Of a stretch of 64,000 bases of DNA, positions 16,734 to 25,521 are shown one piece after another. Each line of letters starts with the position of its first letter. The stretch's first letter is position 1. Both the position numbers and the translations under genes were made by a program. The notes beneath the pieces are model-generated. The model worked only from the letters and a program-made list of their open reading frames with translations. It had not been told where the DNA came from and made no database searches. This DNA is from JAAXHF01 sp963665955 (lineage in GTDB: Bacteria > Desulfobacterota > Binatia > Bin18), in assembly GCA_965231765.1 (NCBI GenBank), contig OZ246887.1, forward strand, positions 3,596,001 through 3,660,000, written 5' to 3'.

Positions 16734-17522
16734 CTAACCTCCTGGTACCTCAACACGCCGAGCAATAATATTGAGCCGGACATAATCAATGAGGGCTTGG
16801 CCAGTCTGGCGTATGACTGTTGCTGAGACGGCTTCGGCAAATGGTCGGTGCTGCTCTTGTGTCAGTCGTAGGAGATGTGTGCCAAGCACAATCGTTTCTA
16901 AATAATCTGCTAAGTGTCCGTGTGATTCGAGTGTCACTGGCTCCGGATTGAGCCAAGTATCAAGCGGTTCAAAACCTGCCCTGGCGAGTCGCTCGGCGGT
17001 GACATCTGGGTCAGCAAACTCCCAGGGATCACGCCAATCGGCAAAAGCTGCTTCAAAAGGAGGGGTCTGTATAACCTCGTCAATCGCCATCCTCACTCTA
17101 TCAATATTGCCCGCTCCTCCACACTGGGCAACCAGCTGTCCGCCGGGCCGTAGGACTGTTGCCAGTTGGGCAAACAGGGCATCATGATCTAGAATCCAGT
17201 GAAAGGTGGCGGTGGAAAGAATCGCGTCAACACGAGCTGGAAGTTCAAGAGTCAGTAGGTCCGCCGTTTGTAGCGTGACTTGGCCTGCTGTCCCGAACCG
17301 TTCTTGAGCTTGCTCAATCATCGCTGCTGAAGCATCCACCCCAATGACGTGACCATATGGGAGGCGAGCCAGCAGCTGCGTAGTGACACGACCCGTTCCA
17401 CATCCGGCATCGAGAACAGTTTCCTTGCCGGTCAGTGTCAAACGCTCAAGGACTTGACCACCCCAACGGGTCATAGGATCGGCCAGCCGTTCATACTCTC
17501 CTGCATTCCATTCGCGTGCCAT
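16734..17522 (-). CDS. Class I SAM-dependent methyltransferase, trans-aconitate methyltransferase-like
   Basis: 262-residue cytoplasmic methyltransferase with the Rossmann-type motifs: I, VLDAGCGTGRVT at about residue 36; the acidic ribose-binding residue in GVDASAAMIEQA; motif II-like DAILSTATFHWI; and motif III LRPGGQLVAQCGG. HWILD before the conserved loop is characteristic of the trans-aconitate 2-methyltransferase (Tam) group. The start ATG 17522 is preceded by GGAAGGAG. It is divergent from the DUF3047 gene. The substrate is uncertain, since many Tam-like proteins act on other small acids. Confidence 0.85.
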   Translation of the reverse strand: MAREWNAGEYERLADPMTRWGGQVLERLTLTGKETVLDAGCGTGRVTTQLLARLPYGHVIGVDASAAMIEQAQERFGTAGQVTLQTADLLTLELPARVDAILSTATFHWILDHDALFAQLATVLRPGGQLVAQCGGAGNIDRVRMAIDEVIQTPPFEAAFADWRDPWEFADPDVTAERLARAGFEPLDTWLNPEPVTLESHGHLADYLETIVLGTHLLRLTQEQHRPFAEAVSATVIRQTGQALIDYVRLNIIARRVEVPGG

Positions 17523-17731
17523 GCGACTCCTTCCCAGTCAATAATATCTTTTCCTATCTGGAAGAGGAGAGTCGGACTAGACCCAAGAGGAGAGCAAAAG
17601 AGGAAGGGAGTAAGAGCGCAAGTGGCAGAGGATTGGTGAGGCTGTGGGACTCGCACGTTTTCTTGATCCATGCCACAATCCTCCACAAGCATTCTTCAGC
17701 GACAACACTAGAAGCGAAAAAAGAGGCGTGT

Positions 17732-18493
17732 ATGCGAAGTGTGATGCTGATTGTCTTATGCAGTCTACTGCTGCTTGATGTTCAGAAGGTGCACACGGAT
17801 GTTCAGATAACGGCTGGCCAAGAAGCCACACATGACCATCAAGCATTTCTCCAAGAAACGTTTGATGGCTATGCGGTCGGCTCGTTCCCAAGCAGGTGGG
17901 ATGTGCGGGGCGATGATGACGAGGCCCGGACGGTCTACACGATTGTCGAAGGAGAAGCAGGCAACCGTTTTCTCCGCGCCCGTACGGAACAGCAGGATAT
18001 TCAAATTGGTCTGAGTAAAGAGTTCGAGCCTAAACAGTTCCCCGTCCTTCAGTGGCGCTGGCGTGTCTCCCAAATCCCTATGGGTGGGAATGAACGCGCA
18101 AAAAGAACGAATGATTCGGCTGCGTCGGTGTATGTGGTATTTGATAGCACTCTCATCCCCCGAGCGATTAAATATGTTTGGAGCGCAACACTGCCCGTCG
18201 GCACAAAGTTTGACAGCCCGATATATTGGCGCGCAAAGGTCGTGGTCTTGCAGAGCGGGCCGCAGAGCGATGGAGAGTGGCGGCAGGAAACGATCAATTT
18301 TTATCAGGATTACAAAACGTTATTTGGCTTTGAGCCAGGTGAGGTGCAGGGCATCGCCGTGTTGACAGATTCCGATACCACTCACAGCGTTGCAGAAGCG
18401 GATTATGATGATTTTGCTATCTTGCCGACGGCGGCATTGTCAACGCTGAATGATAATAGCGCGAAAGCGCCTGCTGCGAAGCAGGCGGAATGA
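17732..18493 (+). CDS. DUF3047-family secreted protein
   Basis: 253-residue protein with a signal-like N-terminus (MLIVLCSLLLLDVQKVHT) followed by a beta-rich domain. The motifs FDGYAVGSFPSRWDV, LQWRWRVSQIP, ASVYVVFDS, KYVWSATLP and a final AVLTDSDTTHSVAEADYDDF define the DUF3047 family, which resembles carbohydrate-binding or lectin-like sandwiches. The start is ATG 17732, with AGAGG upstream. An open frame extends upstream to 17516, but those residues look unrelated and overlap the divergent methyltransferase. It is probably exported to the periplasm. Its function is unknown. Confidence 0.8.
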   Translation: MRSVMLIVLCSLLLLDVQKVHTDVQITAGQEATHDHQAFLQETFDGYAVGSFPSRWDVRGDDDEARTVYTIVEGEAGNRFLRARTEQQDIQIGLSKEFEPKQFPVLQWRWRVSQIPMGGNERAKRTNDSAASVYVVFDSTLIPRAIKYVWSATLPVGTKFDSPIYWRAKVVVLQSGPQSDGEWRQETINFYQDYKTLFGFEPGEVQGIAVLTDSDTTHSVAEADYDDFAILPTAALSTLNDNSAKAPAAKQAE

Positions 18494-18518
18494 AGCCAGC
18501 TCTTGGCAGAGACCTTTT

Positions 18519-18540
18519 TCTCCCTCGCCCCTGAGGGAGA
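18519..18540. repeat. Short palindrome, related to the one at 5982
   Basis: TCTCCCTC and GAGGGAGA enclose GCCCCT between convergent genes (DUF3047 and cysteine dioxygenase). A run of Ts precedes the left arm, which reads as a T-rich tail on the minus strand, so it may serve as terminator of the minus-strand gene. It shares the CCCTCGCCC core with the palindrome at 5982-6004. Confidence 0.5.
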
Positions 18541-18615
18541 GGGAACCGGATAAGTAAGGAAACGCCTTCATCAGCTGAGACCAATGTCTCACCGGGGTGC
18601 CTCCACACGATTGAT

Positions 18616-19233
18616 CTACTCGTTGTCGTAACTCAGATCGTGGGCCACGGATTCCACCGTATTGGCAGCAGGATCAAAGTAGTTGAGCGTCTCCGTAGTA
18701 ATATCCCCGCCGTAGATATGAACGCTAACCGTTGGCTCTTGGGTCGGGTTAATGAAATCGTGCACCGCCTCGTTCGGGTATAAAACATGCGCTACATCGC
18801 CGGGGTGCAGATCTAAAGCGATACTTTCTCTGAGCTCAGCATGGCCTGTTTGGGAGCCGTCATCTTGGCGTTTGTAGCGAACGGTATGCAATTTATTACG
18901 GTAGACGCCTTCTACCACCCATTTCCCGGCATGATCATGAACGCCGCTGCTGCCTCCAGCTGGCCAAATTGCTGACATAATATTAAAGCGCTCATTGGCT
19001 CCTTTGTAGAGGCGATACAGGCTGAAGTCTTGATGGTCAGACGCGACTCGTCCAGTGGCAGGAGTGCAATACTCCTCAGCCAAGGTCTGAGCGGCTAAAA
19101 AACGGGCCAGTAAGGGCTCGGTTTGTGCCACAATATTTGCGTGTTCAGTCTCACGTGCCATAACTGCTTCGACATCTACCGCCAGTTCTTCCACACTGTA
19201 CGTGTCTTGTTGGTGAGCCAGATTGCCTGCCAT
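18616..19233 (-). CDS. Cysteine dioxygenase family protein (cupin)
   Basis: 205-residue cupin of the cysteine dioxygenase/3-mercaptopropionate dioxygenase group: non-haem iron enzymes that oxidise a thiol to its sulfinate in the cytoplasm. Iron ligands appear in GVHDHAGKWVVEG, giving His-x-His, and in NEAVHDFIN, giving the third His. DFSLYRLYKGANERFNIM precedes the cupin barrel. ATG 19233 follows GGAGGGATGACC. It is divergent from the SDR gene downstream. Whether cysteine or another thiol is the substrate cannot be told; bacterial enzymes lacking the Cys-Tyr crosslink often prefer 3-mercaptopropionate. Confidence 0.85.
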   Translation of the reverse strand: MAGNLAHQQDTYSVEELAVDVEAVMARETEHANIVAQTEPLLARFLAAQTLAEEYCTPATGRVASDHQDFSLYRLYKGANERFNIMSAIWPAGGSSGVHDHAGKWVVEGVYRNKLHTVRYKRQDDGSQTGHAELRESIALDLHPGDVAHVLYPNEAVHDFINPTQEPTVSVHIYGGDITTETLNYFDPAANTVESVAHDLSYDNE

Positions 19234-19372
19234 AGGTCATCCCTCCTTTGTTCTTATGTCTTTCTTTTATCCCACCACCCGTCTCATGGGTCAAGCAAGA
19301 GAGCAGCATGGATTGGAAGAAGTGTAGCTTCTTTGCTATGGTTCCCACGCAATACGGAAAGGAGTGCTCACT

Positions 19373-20113
19373 ATGGCTGGACGACTTGATGGAAAAGTAG
19401 CCTTGATCTCTGGAGCGGCGCGTGGACAGGGAGAAGCCGAAGCTCGACTTTTTGTTGCCGAAGGGGCAAAAGTCGTTTTAGGCGATATCTTGGTTGAAGA
19501 GCAGCAAAAGGTTGTTGATTCGCTGGGTGGACAGGCAACCGGGGTCAAACTTGATGTGACCCAGGAAGCCGACTGGCAGCAGGCTGTTGATACGGCCGTC
19601 CAGAACTATGGCAAGCTGGAGATCTTGGTCAATAATGCTGGCATCTTTCCGACTGAAGGGCTTGAAGAGACCGATTTAGCGCTGTGGAATCGGGTGATTG
19701 CGATTAATCAGACGGGGGTCTTTCTGGGCATGAAATACGCCGTACCGGCAATGCGCCAAGCGGGCGGTGGGTCGATCATTAACATTTCTTCGGTCGCCGG
19801 GCTGATCGGGTCTGGCATGGCAACCGCCTACCATGGCACCAAGGGCGCCGTCCGCTTGCTGACCAAAACCGCCGCCATAGAATATGCCAAACACCAGATC
19901 CGGGTGAATTCCGTGCACCCCGGTGGGGTGGATACGGTGATGCTCGATGTCTTGAACCCCGAGGCACGCCAAGCGGCAGCACAGGGCCACCCGCTCGGTC
20001 GGCTCGCCACAGCCCAAGACATTGGCTATGGCGTCCTGTACTTGGCCAGCGATGAGTCGTCTTTTGTGACAGGGACTGAGCTTATTATCGATGGTGGGTA
20101 TACCGCCCAGTAA
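19373..20113 (+). CDS. Short-chain dehydrogenase/reductase, glucose 1-dehydrogenase-like
   Basis: 246-residue NAD(P)-dependent oxidoreductase of the classical SDR family. Cofactor motif SGAARGQGEAEA is near residue 14, NNAG at about residue 88, the catalytic Ser in INISSVAGLIG, and the YHGTKGA motif (Tyr-x-x-x-Lys). The ending SDESSFVTGTELIIDGGYTA is typical of the 3-ketoacyl reductase / 3-alpha-HSD subgroup. ATG 19373 is chosen over GTG 19364 because GGAAAGGAG lies ten bases upstream. The enoyl-CoA hydratase follows 37 bases later and is probably in the same operon, suggesting a role in oxidation of a CoA-linked or steroid-like substrate. Confidence 0.88.
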   Translation: MAGRLDGKVALISGAARGQGEAEARLFVAEGAKVVLGDILVEEQQKVVDSLGGQATGVKLDVTQEADWQQAVDTAVQNYGKLEILVNNAGIFPTEGLEETDLALWNRVIAINQTGVFLGMKYAVPAMRQAGGGSIINISSVAGLIGSGMATAYHGTKGAVRLLTKTAAIEYAKHQIRVNSVHPGGVDTVMLDVLNPEARQAAAQGHPLGRLATAQDIGYGVLYLASDESSFVTGTELIIDGGYTAQ

Positions 20114-20150
20114 GTGCACGACGAGAATCGAGGAAAATCGAGGAGGGCAC

Positions 20151-20957
20151 ATGGCCTACGAAACTTTTACAATGGAACGCTCTGGTCCAGTTGTGACGGT
20201 GTATTTTAATCGGCCGGAGAAACTGAACCCACTCAACGAAAAGGTCCTGCGGGAGTTCCTCGCCCTTACCTATGAATTACAAGAGGATGAAGACTCGCGG
20301 GTGGTGATTCTGACCGGGAACGGCCGGTCTTTCAGTGTCGGGGCGGATATGGATGCCCTATCAGCTGGGACAAGCCCCGAAAAACAGAGCAAACAAACCG
20401 ATACGGCCAAGCTGCGATTGGCCAAACTCGGCTGGCGCGTCATGGACGAGTGGGAGCGGCTGGATCAGATCAGTATTGCGGCAGTGAATGGATTTGCGGT
20501 TGGCGGAGGCGTCTCGCTGGCTATGGCGTGCGACTTTCGTATTGCGGCCAGCGGGGCTCGTATGTGGTTGCCCGAAGTCCGGCTTGGCGTGCCGTATATG
20601 TGGGGGTCGATTACCCGCCTGATTAACTTAGTTGGTATGGCCAAAGCCAAAGAACTGGTCATGACCTGTGATGAACTGACGGCTGAAGAAGCCCTCAAAG
20701 AAGGCTTAGTCAATCAAGTTGTGGCCCCAGGCCAGCTGCAAGAAGCTACGCTGGCTTTTGCCCAAAAACTGCTCAACAAACCGCCTATGGCCCTGCGCCG
20801 GACAAAAGAGTTTTTCAAAGCCCTGAGTACAAATAAATCCGGTGATATTACCTATGCTGATGCCCATCTGGGCTTGGCGTGTACGATGGGAGAAGACATG
20901 CCTGAAGCGGTGGCTGCCTTCCGCGAGAAGCGGGAGCCTGTATTTTCGAATAGATGA
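20151..20957 (+). CDS. Enoyl-CoA hydratase/isomerase family protein
   Basis: 268-residue crotonase-superfamily enzyme beginning MAYETFTMERSGPVVTV after GAGGAGGG. Crotonase landmarks are present: VILTGNGRSFSVGADMD (oxyanion-hole strand), ISIAAVNGFAVGGGVSLAMACDFRIA (second oxyanion motif, with the Gly-rich turn) and an acid/base position in the WLPEVRLGVPYMWG stretch. It probably hydrates or isomerises enoyl-CoA thioesters in the cytoplasm. It lies just behind the SDR. Substrate specificity is unknown. Confidence 0.87.
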   Translation: MAYETFTMERSGPVVTVYFNRPEKLNPLNEKVLREFLALTYELQEDEDSRVVILTGNGRSFSVGADMDALSAGTSPEKQSKQTDTAKLRLAKLGWRVMDEWERLDQISIAAVNGFAVGGGVSLAMACDFRIAASGARMWLPEVRLGVPYMWGSITRLINLVGMAKAKELVMTCDELTAEEALKEGLVNQVVAPGQLQEATLAFAQKLLNKPPMALRRTKEFFKALSTNKSGDITYADAHLGLACTMGEDMPEAVAAFREKREPVFSNR

Positions 20958-21140
20958 GAGAGAGCTGCAGCCGAGCTCAGCTGAACGTATCTGACTTTGC
21001 CCGACCTAGCACAACGAATCGGGAAGCTGCTACACTGCCCATTCTCAGCTCTGACACAATGCGGAATGAAATGCTGCGAACTCTATATGGAACTCTGAAC
21101 ACGGAGCTGTGAACATGAAAACGAAGGAGTACTGAACTAC

Positions 21141-22010
21141 ATGGTCCAGGCACAATCGCTGCGCGAGTTGCTCGCGCAAGACCGTTTGTTTATGGCTGCC
21201 GGCGCCTATGATGTGATCTCGGCCCGACTGGTTGAAGAAGCTGGCTTTCCCCTCGTGTATTACTCTGGTGGTATCTCTGCAGGAGCGATTGGCTATCCTG
21301 ATTTTGGCATGCGGACGCTGACCGAAATGGTCATGCAACTCGAAGGCGTTGCGCGTGCCGTCAGTGTGCCGGTCATAGCCGATGCTGAGGCAGGCTTTGG
21401 CACGGTTCTCAACGTCGTCCGTATGGTCCAGGAGTATGAGCGTATCGGAGTGGCGGGGCTGCATATTGAAGACCAAGATCTGCCCCGCCGGTGCGGGCAT
21501 CTGGGTGGAAAAGTCTTAGTGTCAGCCGAAGACCATGCGGCCAAGATCCGGACCGCAGTTGAGAACCGGGCGCATGCTGAAACGGTCATCATCGCCCGTA
21601 TTGATGCCATCGCGGTAGAAGGCTTTGAGAAGGCTGTGGCTCGCGCCGACGCCTATGTTGAGGCTGGGGCGGATTGCTTATTCTTCGAAGCATTTGAATC
21701 AGTCAAACAAATGGAAGCAGCCTGCAGTCGATTTTCCAAAATACCATTGCTGGTCAACATGGTCGAAGGCGGTAAAACGCCCTTCCTGCCAGCCGTAGAT
21801 TTAGCCGACATGGGCTTTCGGATTGTCATTTATCCGGTCACTGGGGTACTCGCTGCTGCTTACCAAATGAAAAAAGTGTATACAAGCCTTAAAGAGACCG
21901 GTACAACACAGGGTTTGTGGCACGAAATGTTGCCGTTCAACGAAGTTGTCAATGGACTTTTAGGCTGGGATCAAGCCCTGGAGTTCATTGATCATTACAC
22001 AAAGAAGTAA
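21141..22010 (+). CDS. Isocitrate lyase/PEP mutase family protein
   Basis: 289-residue TIM-barrel enzyme related to 2-methylisocitrate lyase, oxaloacetate decarboxylase and carboxyPEP mutase. Mg-binding VIADAEAGFGTVLN contributes DAEAGFG, and IEDQDLPRRCGHLGGK carries the active-site loop Cys (RRCGH, close to the PrpB/ICL KRCGH). This points to C-C lyase chemistry rather than P-C mutase activity. AAGAYDVISARLVEEAGFP at the N-terminus matches the family. AAGGAGT lies about 12 bases before the ATG. It is probably transcribed with the upstream SDR and hydratase. A methylisocitrate lyase role would fit propionyl-CoA use but is not proven. Confidence 0.87.
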   Translation: MVQAQSLRELLAQDRLFMAAGAYDVISARLVEEAGFPLVYYSGGISAGAIGYPDFGMRTLTEMVMQLEGVARAVSVPVIADAEAGFGTVLNVVRMVQEYERIGVAGLHIEDQDLPRRCGHLGGKVLVSAEDHAAKIRTAVENRAHAETVIIARIDAIAVEGFEKAVARADAYVEAGADCLFFEAFESVKQMEAACSRFSKIPLLVNMVEGGKTPFLPAVDLADMGFRIVIYPVTGVLAAAYQMKKVYTSLKETGTTQGLWHEMLPFNEVVNGLLGWDQALEFIDHYTKK

Positions 22011-22095
22011 AACGTAAAGAGTCACACGTAAAACGTAATGGGGAGGGAGCCGAGAGTCTTTGCTCCTTCTCTTTTACGGCGTTTCACGTTTTAAC
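22009..22095. repeat. Intergenic repeat built on ACGTAAAACGT, with inverted arms
   Basis: Copies of ACGTAAA/ACGTAAAACGTAA on the left are mirrored by CTTTTACGGCGTTTCACGTT on the right, so the stretch could fold back. The same motif appears at 40161-40182. It lies between a stop codon and the next gene. It may act as a terminator or be an interspersed element; a genome-wide count is needed. Confidence 0.5.
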
Positions 22096-22099
22096 CTTA

Positions 22100-23773
22100 A
22101 TGGATCTCCCCAGCAAAGAACATTTCTCTAGCCTCCCGCTCCACGAGCAAGCTGTCCAACTGACCCGCTTACCGGCCAAGACACGTCAAGAGTTGATCTT
22201 GACTTCTCGCCAGAGCCTTGATCTCGCCCGAACGCTGTCTTCTGAAACCTTTTTCTATACTCTGAAAGAGATCGGCCTGACCGATGCCATTGGGCTGTTC
22301 GCGCTGGCGTCTCCCGAGCAACTCCGAGATATGATGGATCTGGATTGCTGGCAGAAACATGAGTTAAATGATCGACGGCTGCTCAGCTGGCTGATGTTTT
22401 TGGATGAGGCTGGTAGCAGTAAACTGGCAGAGTGGGCGCTGCAAGCAGATGTCGAATTGTTGGTGTTGCTGGTCAAGCGCCATTTTGAAGTGATCCGCAA
22501 TGCGGATGTAGAAGAGCTGCTGGATTTTGATTACAGCCTCTATTTTACGTTTGACGACCAGTATCTGCTGCGCTTTATTGGCGATGAAGAGCCTATTCTG
22601 CACCTCTTGCTCGAACGTTTACGTGTACTCGATTACCGTTTTTATACCGATATTCTGGAGAATAGTTTGTTTGAGCTGGAGACGTCGCTCGAAGAAGAGG
22701 CGCTACGCTGGCGCGGTGCCCGCCTGGCTGATCGTGGCTATCCCGACTTTGAGGAGGCGCATGATGTCCTGCGTGCCATTCAGCCTGAAACGGTGCGGTT
22801 GGAACCATACCAGCAGACAGCCGTGTTCCGACCCTTACAGTTTGCCGCTGATGAACGCGTGATTCCACCCGATCACGCTCTACTTTTCTTGTCGGGTGTA
22901 GAGTCCTTTTTTGGCCGCGCCCTGTCTGCGGTTTCGTCTGACATGCTCGAGCGGATTGGCATAGATTTGGCCTATCTGACAAACCATGTGGTCATGGCTG
23001 AGGCGTGTGATACCGGTGAGCTGAGCGAAGTCCGGCGATGTGCCGAACTCGTACACGATATGCTCAATATTGGTTTGATGTACGCCACGCATGGAGATGA
23101 AATGCAAGCTCAGGAGCTTGTGCAGACGACAAAACTCTATCCTTTTTTCCAAATAGGCTGGGGCTTAACCCTGCGCCTGCAGGAACACGCCCAGCAGCTT
23201 GAGGCGTTCCTGAATAGGGAAGGAGGCGGGGATTGGCAGAGCTATTTTGATACGCCTTTCCAGGAAACGTTTACTGGCGCCCAACGCCGGACACCGACCT
23301 TTTTTCAGGGTTTGGAGAAGCCTGGCGAAGTGCTGTATCGACGGTTTCAAAAGCTTGCTGATATCGACCAGGTCGAGGCAATTCTTGCTCATATCCCGCA
23401 TTGGTTTATGATTATGCGCCGCTGGGGGCTGTTGCCAGAAGGCCCTGCGCCGCAAGAGGTGACGCTCGGCGTACTGTGGAATACCGCGTTTGTCCATTGG
23501 GTCGTTGGGCAGACTGTCGAGATTCAGCCTGTACATCGCTCGGATGTGGCTCGTTTTCAGGAACGGGTGCAGGAAACTTCGCTGGCGGAACAGTCTGCCG
23601 CCTTTCTCGCTCTGGCTGCTACGCAATTGGATTTACAGGCAGAAGAACAGCAGGCGCTGGCGTCCTTTAGTGCTGCCGTCCAAGAAAAGCTTCGCGAGAT
23701 TATTGAGCTTGCGGTTGAGCAGGCAGATTTACGATTTGTTGGTGGAATTTTAGTCGCTGAAGATTCGATCTGA
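22100..23773 (+). CDS. DUF6178-family protein
   Basis: 557-residue, mostly helical cytoplasmic protein. It has two repeated-looking modules, MDLPSKEHFSSLPLHEQAVQLTRLPAKTR at the start and LLLERLRVLDYRFYTDILENSLFELETSLEEEALRWR in the middle. These match the uncharacterised DUF6178 family, found mainly in Deltaproteobacteria-like genomes. Many acidic residues and Leu-rich helices are seen; no catalytic motif or signal peptide. ATG 22100 lacks a strong Shine-Dalgarno. Its neighbours are unrelated, so context gives no functional clue. Confidence 0.75.
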   Translation: MDLPSKEHFSSLPLHEQAVQLTRLPAKTRQELILTSRQSLDLARTLSSETFFYTLKEIGLTDAIGLFALASPEQLRDMMDLDCWQKHELNDRRLLSWLMFLDEAGSSKLAEWALQADVELLVLLVKRHFEVIRNADVEELLDFDYSLYFTFDDQYLLRFIGDEEPILHLLLERLRVLDYRFYTDILENSLFELETSLEEEALRWRGARLADRGYPDFEEAHDVLRAIQPETVRLEPYQQTAVFRPLQFAADERVIPPDHALLFLSGVESFFGRALSAVSSDMLERIGIDLAYLTNHVVMAEACDTGELSEVRRCAELVHDMLNIGLMYATHGDEMQAQELVQTTKLYPFFQIGWGLTLRLQEHAQQLEAFLNREGGGDWQSYFDTPFQETFTGAQRRTPTFFQGLEKPGEVLYRRFQKLADIDQVEAILAHIPHWFMIMRRWGLLPEGPAPQEVTLGVLWNTAFVHWVVGQTVEIQPVHRSDVARFQERVQETSLAEQSAAFLALAATQLDLQAEEQQALASFSAAVQEKLREIIELAVEQADLRFVGGILVAEDSI

Positions 23774-23903
23774 TGACCTCCAGGACCTTGACGCCCACCC
23801 CGAGGTCAGCCACGCCTGGTTGTCGGCCATAATGCATGTCACGAAGCTTGATAAATCATGAAATAGGAATTAGAATGGACATTGCACAGAACAGGAGGGT
23901 TCG

Positions 23904-24131
23904 ATGCCGCAAACCCGCGAGAAATTCGCAACCCAGTTGGACAGCGCCCTGGTGGCCGATCTGCGCGTCCTGGCGAAGCAAGAAGGCCGCCAGATTCAGG
24001 CCCTTGTAGAAGAGGCGGTCGTCGGCCTTCTCGAAGAGCGCCGGCAGGGCAAGGCGCGCCCCCACGTCATGGCCGCCTACCAGAAGAGCCATGCCTGCTT
24101 CGCCCAGCTTTACCGGAAACTCGCCGAGTGA
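23904..24131 (+). CDS. Antitoxin of a Doc-type toxin-antitoxin pair
   Basis: 75-residue basic-then-acidic protein. The N-terminal MPQTREKFATQLDSALVADLRVLAKQEGRQ resembles ribbon-helix-helix antitoxins that pair with a Fic/Doc toxin. The helix VEEAVVGLLEER supports this. AGGAGG lies five bases before the ATG. Its stop TGA overlaps the GTG start of the downstream toxin, the classic arrangement. Antitoxins of this kind usually bind their own promoter. The gene's third codon positions are richer in G and C than its neighbours, suggesting lateral transfer. Confidence 0.8.
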   Translation: MPQTREKFATQLDSALVADLRVLAKQEGRQIQALVEEAVVGLLEERRQGKARPHVMAAYQKSHACFAQLYRKLAE

Positions 24132-24502
24132 GGGATTACCTCACCCGCGCCGACGTGCTTGCCATTCACGCTGATCAGATCGCCACCTATGGCGGCGCCG
24201 CTGGCCTGCGCGACCCCGGCCAACTTGAGGCGGCGTTGTTCCGGCCGCAATCAGGTTACTACGAGGACGAGATCGCCGAGGCCGCGGCCTTGTGGGAAAG
24301 CCTTTCGCAGAACCATCCCTTTGTGGACGGCAACAAGCGCATGGCTTTTGCCTCGGCCTACACCTTCCTCGCGATCAACGGGATCGAGGTGACGGCCGAG
24401 GCGGAAGCGGTCTGGACCTTTCTGTCCGATCTGTACGAGAACAGCGTTTTCGCATTCGAGGTGCTGGATCTCTGGCTTCGCCGGAACAGCGGGCCATGTT
24501 GA
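24128..24502 (+). CDS. doc: Fic/Doc-family toxin
   Basis: 124-residue death-on-curing (Doc) protein. The active-site motif HPFVDGNKR is present, matching the HxFxDGNKR of Doc kinases and Fic AMPylases. It also has the family's N-terminal YLTRADVLAIHADQI and GGAAGLRDPGQLEAALFRPQ. P1 Doc phosphorylates elongation factor Tu; the target here is presumed similar. GTG 24128 overlaps the antitoxin stop (GTGA), so synthesis is coupled. A longer open frame upstream to 23882 overlaps the antitoxin and is a shadow. GC-rich like the antitoxin, in contrast to flanking genes. Confidence 0.88.
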   Translation: MRDYLTRADVLAIHADQIATYGGAAGLRDPGQLEAALFRPQSGYYEDEIAEAAALWESLSQNHPFVDGNKRMAFASAYTFLAINGIEVTAEAEAVWTFLSDLYENSVFAFEVLDLWLRRNSGPC

Positions 24503-24709
24503 TCGGACCGGTGGCGGCCGCGCCGACGCTTACAGCAAGAAAGGTGAGAAGCTCCAGTGGCCATAGTGTCTGTCCATTAATAGGTGCAGGACGACGATGA
24601 TGGAAGCATCTGACCAATGCCATAGATATAGGTGAACAGAGGGCTCTCTTAGTGAGAAGCGCTTGAGCGCACATGAGGCAGGGAGTGGCGAAGAGATCGT
24701 TATGCCAAC

Positions 24710-25519
24710 TCAACTCTTGTGTAATTTTTTCAAAGCCCCAGTCGCGGCTTTACTAAGACTGATATCCTCGCTGTGCACCGCCTGTTGTAAGGCCGCCAGC
24801 ACGGTTCGTGAGGTCACGCCTAGCTGGCCCAGTGTCACCGCTGTCGCACGCCGAACCCCAATCTCAGAGTCACTTTCCAACAGCTGGATCAGCTGGGGCT
24901 CAGCTTCCGGAACGCTGAGTTTGTGTTTGCCCAAACACGACAGTCCAGCCAAACGCACTCTGGAATCAGCGTCGTTCAGACGCGTCACATAGACGTGTGA
25001 TGCGACGGTTTTGGTCTGGGGGGCGTCACGCAGACAGTACAAAGCCATGCGCCGCTGAACAGCGTTGCCGGCGCTGGCCAAGCTGACCATTGCAGGCACG
25101 ACCGCTGGCTGATGAACTGCCAGGCGCAGGACTGCTGTGGCTGCCGCCCAACGCAGATCACTCTCTTCATGACCGAGGTTTTCAATCAAGACAGGCAGAA
25201 CCGACAAGGCCAATAGAGTCGGCACAGGAAGCTGGGATAATGCAAACGCTGACGTCCAGCGCATGCGTTGATCAGGGTCAGTCAGCTTTTGGCCGAGTTG
25301 ATTGATAATTTCGGGCTGCATAGGAGAAAAACGGACCAACTGTCCTGCGGCTGCCCGCTGGACTGCTTTTGTATTGTGGGCAAGGCAGGCAATGAGGCCT
25401 GCTATGAGCTCTGACGGGAGCGTCAAAGGCGAGCTATTTTCCTTCAGCAGAGCTAGGGCAGCCAGCCGAATCTGGGGATCATCCGAGCGGAGTTGAGGAG
25501 TCAGTGATGCGAAGTCCAT
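24710..25519 (-). CDS. HEAT-repeat protein
   Basis: 269-residue protein of tandem alpha-helical HEAT-like repeats, for example DPQIRLAALALLKE, ESDLRWAAATAVLRLA, DADSRVRLAGLSCLG and EIGVRRATAVTLGQLG. Such repeats form curved scaffolds that bind partner proteins or support lyases of the phycobilisome/EutA type, but no catalytic residue is visible. ATG 25519 is two bases after the stop of the upstream lipoate-ligase-like gene, so the two are translationally coupled. The open frame extends further upstream but would overlap that gene. Function unknown; the coupling suggests work on the same substrate or complex. Confidence 0.72.
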   Translation of the reverse strand: MDFASLTPQLRSDDPQIRLAALALLKENSSPLTLPSELIAGLIACLAHNTKAVQRAAAGQLVRFSPMQPEIINQLGQKLTDPDQRMRWTSAFALSQLPVPTLLALSVLPVLIENLGHEESDLRWAAATAVLRLAVHQPAVVPAMVSLASAGNAVQRRMALYCLRDAPQTKTVASHVYVTRLNDADSRVRLAGLSCLGKHKLSVPEAEPQLIQLLESDSEIGVRRATAVTLGQLGVTSRTVLAALQQAVHSEDISLSKAATGALKKLHKS

Positions 25520-25521
25520 GA

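Noticed and set aside
23882..24502. 206-residue Doc-like ORF starting at 23882
   Set aside because: The N-terminal part overlaps the antitoxin gene in a different frame; the true start is GTG 24128.
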